A DNA stretch of 64,000 nucleotides, from contig NZ_LMUM01000004.1 in the NCBI RefSeq assembly GCF_009765985.1, forward strand, positions 1 through 64,000, given 5' to 3'. The notes beneath the pieces were generated by a model. That model searched no databases and was not told the DNA's origin. It saw only the letters and a list, made by a program, of their open reading frames with translations. This document shows positions 41,362 through 48,641 of this stretch, one piece after another (position 1 is the first letter of the stretch; every line of letters begins with the position of its first letter). The stretch is from Acidobacterium sp. S8. Lineage in GTDB: Bacteria > Acidobacteriota > Terriglobia > Terriglobales > Acidobacteriaceae. Made by a program: the position numbers and the translations under genes.

Positions 41362-43803
41362 CTACTCGTAACGCAGCGTGGTTTGAGGATCGACTTTCGC
41401 TGCTCTGCGGGCAGGTATCCAACTTGCAAGCAGTGCAATCGATGCAAGAAAAATCGGAACCACGGTAAAGGTGAGGACGTCGTGTGGGCGAACTCCATAG
41501 AGAAAGCTGTTGAAGAGCTTTGCCACAGCAAGCGCGGCAGGCAGACCTATGATGAGGGCGATGAGAGTGAGCAACATCCCCTGGCGAAGGATGAGGCGCT
41601 GGATGGCTGCAAGCTGTGCGCCGAGAGCGATGCGGATTCCGATTTCGCGCGTACGACGGCTGACAGCGTAGCTCATTACACCATAGAGCCCGATGGAAGC
41701 GAGGACGAGTCCGATGAAGCCAAAGACTCCGAAAAGGGTTCCGGCGAGGCGGGGCAGGAACAGGGCGCTGCGGAGGTGGTCTTCCATTGTTTCAGCGTTA
41801 TAGACGGCCATGGATGGGTCGAGGGCATGAATCTGCTGGTGTATGGCAGAGAAAAGGTTCGCCGTGTCGGCTTCGGAGTGGACGATGAGGGTGTAGCCCA
41901 TAAAAGCGGGGTCGGTGCCGGTCGTCTGCGCAAGCGAACGGAAGAGAACTGGGCGTGTGTCTTCGCCGATGAAGCGTGACTTGATATTTCCGACAACGCC
42001 GATGACCTGATAGATATCACTGCCATCGCGGATGTGCTGGCCGATCGGGCTTTCGCCGGGAAAGAGCTTTTCAGCCAGGGCCTTATTGATGACGGCAACT
42101 TTTGGGCCTGTAGGGGATTCATTGGCGAAGTCGCGGCCCGCGATGCGGGGGATGCCGAGGGCTTCGAAGTACCCGGGCGTGGCCATATACATTTCGACGA
42201 TGGGAGCCTGCTGTTTCGGATTCCCTTCGGCCACCATGCCGTCGCTGCGATTGCCGCCGGAGAGCGGGATGCTGTCAGTAGCAGCGGCAGAGATGACGCC
42301 GGGGAGGGTGGCGACGCTGTCGCGAAGCTGGGTTAGGAACTGCGTAGTCTTGTCGGGCGAATAGCCGTGGATGCGTGGATCGACGGAGACCATGAGGACA
42401 TTGCGCGAACGGAAGCCGATATCGATGGTGGAAGCGTGTTCGAGGCTGCGCAGGAAGAGTCCTGTGGCAGAGAGCAGGATGATGGACATGGCGATCTGCG
42501 CGACGACGAGGACATTGCGCAGTGTGATGCGGCGACCGGGGCGCGCGAGCGCGTCTTCGCCTTTGAGGGCGCTGCTGAGTATGGGACGTGAAGCGATCCA
42601 TGCGGGGATAAGGCCGAAGAGCAGGCCGGTGCCGACGCTGAGAACAAAGGTGTAGACGAGGACGCGCCAATCGACGGTGACGGCTGTGTCGAGGGGAATG
42701 GGTGCGGGAATGCGGAAGGCTGTGAGCGCGGACGTTGCCCAAAGCGAAAGCGCGGTGCCGACGAGCCCGCCGCCGACTGCGAGGATGACGCTTTCAAGAA
42801 GCATCTGGCGAAGGAGCAGCCTACGCGTGGCTCCGAGGGCGATGCGAACCGCCATTTCACGCTGACGGGCGGCAGCATGAGCGAGAAGCAGATTCACGAC
42901 ATTGGCGCAGGCGATGGCGAGGACAAGCAGAACGACGATGGAGAGTGCGGCAAGGAATAGCAGGATCGTAGATTTGTCGCGCGCGGGCAGGGAGCCGGCC
43001 CGGTCGAGATAGAAGCCATTGTCTTTATCGGTTGCGGGGTAAGCCTTGGCGAAGTTCTGTGCGAATGTTTTAAGTTCGTTGGCTGCCTGCGTTTGCGTGG
43101 TGCCTGCCTTGAGACGGCCGTTGACTGCGAGCCAGTGGTTCTGACGCCCTTGCCATACGGTCACAGTGTTGCCGAGGGTGCTGGGGGCGAGAGTTTCGAT
43201 GTTGCCAAGCGGAACCCAATATTGTGGATCAAGGATGAGGTCGAGGCCGTGGAAGCCGGGAGATGCAACTCCGACGACAGTATATGGATGCCCGGAGAGC
43301 ATGATGGCTTTGCCGATGATCGCTGGGTCGGAAGAGAAGCGTCGCTGCCAGAGGCGGTAGCCAAGTACGATGACCTGGGCGTGCTCCTCGCTTGGAAGGA
43401 AGCCGCGGCCGAGGGCCATGCGAAGCTGGGCTACGTCGAAGTAGTTTGCTGTGGCGGCTTGCCCCCAAAGGCGCTCGGGTTCACCTTTGCCGCCGATGGA
43501 GGCGGGCAGGAGTTCGTAGTAGGCGGCGAGGCCGGAGAAGGATTTTGCCTGGTCGCGCAGGTCCGTGTAAAGCGGCCAGGGAAAGTTGTTGCAGCACTCA
43601 TTTTTGTCTGTGGTTTTCAGAGACAGTAGCGTGCTGGGATCGCCCACCGGTGGCGGAGTAAGCACGAAGTGGCTGACCATGGAAAAGATGGTGGAGTTGG
43701 CGGCGATGCCGAGCCCGATGGAGAGGACGACGGCGAGCACGAGACCAGGTGAACGGTAAAGACGCCGGAAAGTGTAGAACAGGTCCTGCCGCAGATTTGC
43801 CAT
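41362..43803 (-). CDS. ADOP-type ABC transporter permease (MacB/FtsX-like)
   Basis: The 813-residue protein has the duplicated MacB_PCD + FtsX layout: span 1 SPGLVLAVVLSIGLGIAANS (18-37), periplasmic domain with YRLWQRRFSSDPAIIGKAIM, three spans around 275-395 (IALGATRRLLLRQMLLES), a second periplasmic domain (about 440-660) and three final spans with EIGIRIALGAQLAAIQRLI and PARRAAKVDPQTTLRYE. It lacks the ~70-residue N-terminal extension and the PadR neighbour of the copy at 31.5 kb. No ATPase is adjacent. Confidence 0.9.
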   Translation of the reverse strand: MANLRQDLFYTFRRLYRSPGLVLAVVLSIGLGIAANSTIFSMVSHFVLTPPPVGDPSTLLSLKTTDKNECCNNFPWPLYTDLRDQAKSFSGLAAYYELLPASIGGKGEPERLWGQAATANYFDVAQLRMALGRGFLPSEEHAQVIVLGYRLWQRRFSSDPAIIGKAIMLSGHPYTVVGVASPGFHGLDLILDPQYWVPLGNIETLAPSTLGNTVTVWQGRQNHWLAVNGRLKAGTTQTQAANELKTFAQNFAKAYPATDKDNGFYLDRAGSLPARDKSTILLFLAALSIVVLLVLAIACANVVNLLLAHAAARQREMAVRIALGATRRLLLRQMLLESVILAVGGGLVGTALSLWATSALTAFRIPAPIPLDTAVTVDWRVLVYTFVLSVGTGLLFGLIPAWIASRPILSSALKGEDALARPGRRITLRNVLVVAQIAMSIILLSATGLFLRSLEHASTIDIGFRSRNVLMVSVDPRIHGYSPDKTTQFLTQLRDSVATLPGVISAAATDSIPLSGGNRSDGMVAEGNPKQQAPIVEMYMATPGYFEALGIPRIAGRDFANESPTGPKVAVINKALAEKLFPGESPIGQHIRDGSDIYQVIGVVGNIKSRFIGEDTRPVLFRSLAQTTGTDPAFMGYTLIVHSEADTANLFSAIHQQIHALDPSMAVYNAETMEDHLRSALFLPRLAGTLFGVFGFIGLVLASIGLYGVMSYAVSRRTREIGIRIALGAQLAAIQRLILRQGMLLTLIALIIGLPAALAVAKLFNSFLYGVRPHDVLTFTVVPIFLASIALLASWIPARRAAKVDPQTTLRYE

Positions 43804-43968
43804 GCTAGTCCTCTCTGTTGTTCGGATTACGTCTGTGGCAAACCCCAGGTTCCGTAAGAAATGTGGATTGAGGCATTTATTTCTTCATCTGGTCTGGTCG
43901 AATACGCGCAGCAAACAGAGCTCTTGCCTGCCTTCCATTATCATTATGAAATGGGCAGTATCTCCACA

Positions 43969-44826
43969 ATGGAGAAACAGAGGATTCTATCCCGCCGCCA
44001 ATTTCTCGGACTTTCCGGTCTGTCGATACTTGGCATGGGCCTCTACTCCGGCGAAATTGCGCGGCATGAGATCGATATTGTCCAGCGCACGATCCGGCTC
44101 GACGGTCTGCCGGATGCCTTTAAAGGTTTCCGCATTGTACAGATCTCCGATATTCATTATCAGAAGTTTACGGAAGAGTTTTTCCTCAAGCTTGTTCTGC
44201 ATGACGTGAACGCGCTGAAAGCGGACCTCGTTCTCCTCACCGGCGACTTCATCAGCACCCCAAGGGAAAAAAGCGATATCCCGGTAACGTGGGCGTATGA
44301 ATGTTCCGAGGTGCTGACGCGCATTGAGTGTCAGCAACGCTACGCCATCCTGGGAAACCACGATTGCGAGGTGAACGAGCCCGCAATTACGGATGCGCTG
44401 GAGACGCACCGCATCCCGGTGCTGAACAATAAAAGCGTTGCCCTGGAACGCGACGGTAAGCGTATCTGGCTTGCAGGACTCGCCGACTGGCTAAACGGCA
44501 AAGAGCGTCCGAATTACGAGAAGTCGATTCCAAAAGGTGTCAGGACCGACGGAAATCCGGTGATTCTGATGGCGCATGAACCAGATAGCGCCACTGAAGC
44601 GGTAAAGCACGGTGTCGATCTGATGCTTTCCGGGCACACGCATGGCGGACAGGTACGCATGCCATTTGTGCCGCCAGTCTATCTGCCTCCCATGGGCAAG
44701 AAGTACATCCAAGGGCATTTTCAGCTCGGCCCCATGCAGCTTTATGTCAACAGGGGCATCGGCACGGTTGGAGTACCCTTCCGACTCAACTGCCCGCCTG
44801 AAATCACTGTCCTTACATTGACATAG
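43969..44826 (+). CDS. Tat-exported calcineurin-like metallophosphoesterase
   Basis: The product (285 aa from ATG 43969) begins with a twin-arginine signal (SRRQFLGLSGLSILGMG). The metallophosphoesterase motifs follow: ISDIHY (DxH), LTGDFIS (GDxx), LGNHDCE (GNHD), LMAHEPD and SGHTHGGQ, which together ligate two metals. This YaeI/UDP-2,3-diacylglucosamine-like or phospholipid-type subgroup acts on phosphodiesters outside the cytosol. ATG 43951 is an alternative start. The start codon lies in a small palindrome (TCTCCA-CAA-TGGAGA, 43961-43975). Confidence 0.9.
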   Translation: MEKQRILSRRQFLGLSGLSILGMGLYSGEIARHEIDIVQRTIRLDGLPDAFKGFRIVQISDIHYQKFTEEFFLKLVLHDVNALKADLVLLTGDFISTPREKSDIPVTWAYECSEVLTRIECQQRYAILGNHDCEVNEPAITDALETHRIPVLNNKSVALERDGKRIWLAGLADWLNGKERPNYEKSIPKGVRTDGNPVILMAHEPDSATEAVKHGVDLMLSGHTHGGQVRMPFVPPVYLPPMGKKYIQGHFQLGPMQLYVNRGIGTVGVPFRLNCPPEITVLTLT

Positions 44827-45011
44827 TCCTGCTCAAATTTCCTCCGGAGCTATGAAAGACGAGATTGCGCCAGCATCTTTTTCGTGGCGACGGTAATATT
44901 TTTCGCGCTCATTTATAATGAGATAGTTCCTGACACAGCCAGGAGAAGCCGTTTTTCGCTCAGCGGGAACGTCTGCAAAGCGCTCAGATTCGAGAAGGTC
45001 ATTACCCATTC

Positions 45012-47015
45012 ATGATTCGTTTTCTTCAGAAGGACAGCCGCGCGGTGAAGGCGATCTTCATCGTGATTATCTCCGTAGCCTGCATCACCATGGTCGTCAC
45101 GCTGGTTCCCGGCATTTTCAGTGATCAGGTTTCCAGCGCGGATACATACGCGACCATTCACGGAAGCGGCGTCTTTGGCCGCATCTTCGGCTCCAGCGAC
45201 GAAGTTTCCACGCAGGAAGTACAGCAGCTCGCGCAGCGCATGCTGCAGCGTCAACAGCTGCCCGATTTCGTTCTGCCTTTCATGATGCAGCGCGTAGGGC
45301 AGGGGCTGATTCAGCAGCACATTGAATTGCAGGAAGCGAACCGCCTTGGAGTGAAGGTGACGGACGAGGATATTCGCTCGTTCCTGCACACCGGCATGTG
45401 GGGACAGGTGCTCTTTCCGAATGGGAAGTATGTCGGCGACGCGCAATACGCCAGCCTGGTGTCGCAGAACTTCGGTCTTTCCCGCGAGCAGTTTGAAAAC
45501 GAACTGAAGAAGGAAATTCAAGAAAACCGACTCCGTTCTTTCGTCACGGCTGGTATGACGGTTTCAGACCAACAGGTGCGCGAGTCATATCTGCAGCAGG
45601 GAACCAAGATCAAATTTGACTACGCCGTGATCAGCGCCGATGACCTGCGCAAGACGATCAACCCGTCTGATACAGAACTGCAGGCATTCTTCAAACAGAA
45701 TGCGGCGCGTTACGCAAAGGCGATTCCCGAGACGCGCAAGATTCAGTACATTGCCTTCAATACTTCCAACCTTCCGGGCGGCGCTCCGCAGGTCACGGAT
45801 GCAGAAGTGCAACAGTATTACAGCCAGCATCAGAAGGACTATCAGGTTGACGACCAGGTGAAGGTGCGCCACATCCTCATCAAGGTTGATCAGAATGCAG
45901 ATCCGAAAGCCGATGCTGCTGCGAAGCAGAAGGCAGAGGACATTCTGAAGCAGCTGCACAATGGCGGCAACTTCGCCGATCTGGCTAAGAAGAATTCCGA
46001 CGATCCGGGCAGCAAAGATCAGGGCGGTGAGCTTGGATTCCTCAAGCATGGCGTCACAGTGCCCGAGTTCGATAAGGCCGCCTTCGCGTTGCAGCCGGGA
46101 CAAACCTCAGACCTGGTACGCACCAAGTTCGGCTATCATATCATTCAGACGGAAGAGAAGCAGACTGCTCACACGCGGCCTCTGGATGAAGTGAAGCAGA
46201 CCATCGTATCTGTGCTGACACGCCAGAAGGAATCGGACGCGCAGCAGGCTTTCGGGCAGCAGCTGGCCAGCGAAGCGCAGAAGAACGGTCTGTCGCAGAC
46301 TGCTACTGCGCATCACCTGCAAGTGACAACGACTGACTACATCGCGCAGAATGCGATTATCCCCACGCTTGCCGACGGTTCGCAGATGCTGACCACAGCT
46401 TTCACGGCCAAACAAGGCGCTGCTCCACAGGTTGCATCCACTGGCGACGGCTATGCCGTCTTCCAGGTAGAAGATGTGCATGCGGCACACGCCCCGTCCT
46501 TCGATGAATACAAGTCGCATATTCAGGATGATTTCCGCGACCAGCAACTGCCGCAGCTTCTGTCTCGCAAGACCAGTGAACTGGCTGACAAGGCCAAGGC
46601 AGAAAACGATCTTGCCAAAGCTGCCAAAGAGGTTGGCGCAACAGTAAAGAGCAGCGATCTGGTGGGCCGCGATGCACAGGTTCCTGACATCGGACAATTG
46701 GCTTCAACGGCTCCGCAGCTCTTCGATCTTAGTGTTGGACAGATCAGCAATGCGATTCAGGGTCAGCGTACGGGAGCGGTCGTCAAGCTCACTCAGAAGC
46801 AGCAGCCGACGCCGGATGAGGTTCAGAAGAATTTCGACCAGACACGCGATTCACTGTTAGATCAGAAGCGCGAAGAGATGTTTGCCGTCTTCGTCACCAA
46901 CCTGACCGATAAGTACCAGAAGGAAGGCCGCATCAGCATCAGCAAGCGCGCGCAGCAGCCGGGGTTACCGGGAGCGCCCGGTGCTCCCGGAGCTCCAGGT
47001 GCTCCGCGGTCGTAA
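45012..47015 (+). CDS. PpiD/SurA-like membrane-anchored peptidylprolyl isomerase
   Basis: The 667-residue protein has one N-terminal span (about 13-34), a SurA_N-type chaperone region (about 60-270), a parvulin PPIase domain (about 283-385: VRHILIKVDQ, GGNFADLAKKNSDDPGSKDQ, GGELGFLKHGVTVPEFDKAA, GYHIIQTEE), and a second, degenerate parvulin-like region to ~600. It would fold outer-membrane and secreted proteins at the periplasmic face. The C-terminus ends in a collagen-like Gly-Ala-Pro repeat (GLPGAPGAPGAPGAP), which is unusual for PpiD. A TATAAT box is at 44914 inside CTCAT-N5-ATGAG. Confidence 0.92.
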   Translation: MIRFLQKDSRAVKAIFIVIISVACITMVVTLVPGIFSDQVSSADTYATIHGSGVFGRIFGSSDEVSTQEVQQLAQRMLQRQQLPDFVLPFMMQRVGQGLIQQHIELQEANRLGVKVTDEDIRSFLHTGMWGQVLFPNGKYVGDAQYASLVSQNFGLSREQFENELKKEIQENRLRSFVTAGMTVSDQQVRESYLQQGTKIKFDYAVISADDLRKTINPSDTELQAFFKQNAARYAKAIPETRKIQYIAFNTSNLPGGAPQVTDAEVQQYYSQHQKDYQVDDQVKVRHILIKVDQNADPKADAAAKQKAEDILKQLHNGGNFADLAKKNSDDPGSKDQGGELGFLKHGVTVPEFDKAAFALQPGQTSDLVRTKFGYHIIQTEEKQTAHTRPLDEVKQTIVSVLTRQKESDAQQAFGQQLASEAQKNGLSQTATAHHLQVTTTDYIAQNAIIPTLADGSQMLTTAFTAKQGAAPQVASTGDGYAVFQVEDVHAAHAPSFDEYKSHIQDDFRDQQLPQLLSRKTSELADKAKAENDLAKAAKEVGATVKSSDLVGRDAQVPDIGQLASTAPQLFDLSVGQISNAIQGQRTGAVVKLTQKQQPTPDEVQKNFDQTRDSLLDQKREEMFAVFVTNLTDKYQKEGRISISKRAQQPGLPGAPGAPGAPGAPRS

Positions 47016-47109
47016 CCAGATAGCAACAATGCAATGAGCAACCGGGGCTCGTGGTTTGGAATCTGTCGAATCACGGGCCTTTTTTTCTGGATGGGCGCGG
47101 GAAAATATT

Positions 47110-48636
47110 ATGCCATTTGAGCGGTCTTCGGGATTGCTGCTGCACATCACTTCGCTGCCTTCCTATGGCGGTATCGGGGACCTTGGCCCGGCTGCATATG
47201 CATTCGCAGATTTTCTGGCTGCAGGAAAGCAACGGCTCTGGCAGGTGCTTCCACTTAGTCCTACAGGTTATGGCAATTCGCCATACGCCGCGCTCTCTGC
47301 ATTTGCGGGAAATCCTCTGCTGATCAGCCTGGAAAAACTCTCCGAGTGGGGGTGGATCGCAGGCAGTCGAATTGCAGGATTACCTGGCCATTCAGGGAAC
47401 ATCCACTTTGAAGAAGTAGACAAGGTAAAGACGCCGCTGCTCGAAGAAGCAGCTCGCAATTTCCTCCATCATCATCAAGAGCCGGGCCTGAGCAAGCAAT
47501 GGGTGCGCTTTGAAGGCTACTGCAAAGAGAACGCAACGTGGCTGAATGACTACGCGCGCTACAGCATGCTGCGCCGAAAATTCAACGGCGCCGGGTGGAA
47601 CTCGTGGCCGCGCGAATATGCATATCGCGATGAAGGCGCCTTGTCCCGTCTCGAAAAAGAACAGGGAGAAGCGCTGGCCATCGAGCAGGTGATCCAGTTT
47701 GCTTTCGATGAGCAGTGGGTAGCCTTGCGGCAGTATTGCGCGGAACGCGATATTCACTTCATCGGCGATGTAGCCATCTTCGTAAACTATGACAGCGCCG
47801 ACGTATGGACCCACCGCGATATCTTCGAGTTGAACGAGGATCTTTCGCCGGTTCGAGTTTCAGGCGTGCCACCGGATTATTTCAGCGAAACAGGACAACG
47901 CTGGGGCAATCCCATTTATCGCTGGGATGTGCTCGAATCCCGCGGCTTCGACTGGTGGGTAGATCGCATCCGCCGCGCGCATTCGCTCTACGATCTCATT
48001 CGTCTCGACCATTTCCGCGGCTTCGAGGCTTACTGGTCGATTCCTGCGGAAGACGAAACTGCGGTCAACGGTGAGTGGATCAAAGCTCCCGGAGCGGCGT
48101 TGTTTTCGAAGCTGCAGGAAGCGCTTGGAGAGCTGCCTTTCATCGCCGAAGATCTCGGACTCATCACCGACGAAGTGGATGCGATTCGCGAGCAGTTCCG
48201 TCTGCCGGGCATGAGGATTTTGCAGTTCGGATTTTCCAACCGCGGCGCACACAACTATCTCCCGCACCGTTATGAGAAAAATTCGGTGGTCTATACCGGC
48301 ACTCATGACAATGACACGACGCGCGGATGGTGGGAGAATGGCGCTTCCGAAGCAGAAAAAGCGGCGGTAGAGGCTTACGTAAATACCGGCAACGAGGGCG
48401 CTGTATGGCCTCTCATCCGCGCGGCTGCCACTTCAGTGGCCGATATCTGCCTCTTTCCCGTCCAGGATGTGCTTGAACTCGGTTCGGAAGCCCGCATGAA
48501 TGTGCCTTCGCGCCCCGAAGACAACTGGACCTGGCGCTGTCCTGAAGGAAAATTAATGAAAGACTTGGCAAAGCGGCTAGCAACGCTCTCAGAGGTCACT
48601 GATCGCGAACGCTTGCCCGATTCTGAAGAGGAATAG
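47110..48636 (+). CDS. malQ: 4-alpha-glucanotransferase
   Basis: MalQ (GH77) moves malto-oligosaccharide units between glucans. The 508-residue product from ATG 47110 starts MPFERSSGLLLHITSLPSYG and shows the family motifs YGNSPYAALSAFAGNP, RLDHFRGFEAYW (catalytic Asp nucleophile), EDLGLIT (acid/base Glu) and TGTHDNDTTRGW. An earlier in-frame start at 47056 has no ribosome site and would extend into the region just after the ppiD-like stop. It converges on treY with a 5-nt gap, so both belong to glucan/trehalose metabolism. Confidence 0.95.
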   Translation: MPFERSSGLLLHITSLPSYGGIGDLGPAAYAFADFLAAGKQRLWQVLPLSPTGYGNSPYAALSAFAGNPLLISLEKLSEWGWIAGSRIAGLPGHSGNIHFEEVDKVKTPLLEEAARNFLHHHQEPGLSKQWVRFEGYCKENATWLNDYARYSMLRRKFNGAGWNSWPREYAYRDEGALSRLEKEQGEALAIEQVIQFAFDEQWVALRQYCAERDIHFIGDVAIFVNYDSADVWTHRDIFELNEDLSPVRVSGVPPDYFSETGQRWGNPIYRWDVLESRGFDWWVDRIRRAHSLYDLIRLDHFRGFEAYWSIPAEDETAVNGEWIKAPGAALFSKLQEALGELPFIAEDLGLITDEVDAIREQFRLPGMRILQFGFSNRGAHNYLPHRYEKNSVVYTGTHDNDTTRGWWENGASEAEKAAVEAYVNTGNEGAVWPLIRAAATSVADICLFPVQDVLELGSEARMNVPSRPEDNWTWRCPEGKLMKDLAKRLATLSEVTDRERLPDSEEE

Positions 48637-48641
48637 CCGAA

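Noticed and set aside
41277-41531. 85-codon N-terminal extension of CorA
   Set aside because: It overlaps the convergent coding end of the neighbouring ADOP gene, lacks CorA conservation and the protein is complete from 41276.
44914-44919. TATAAT box inside CTCAT-N5-ATGAG upstream of the ppiD-like gene as a firm promoter call
   Set aside because: No matching -35 box is visible at 16-18 bp, so I mention it only in the gene entry.
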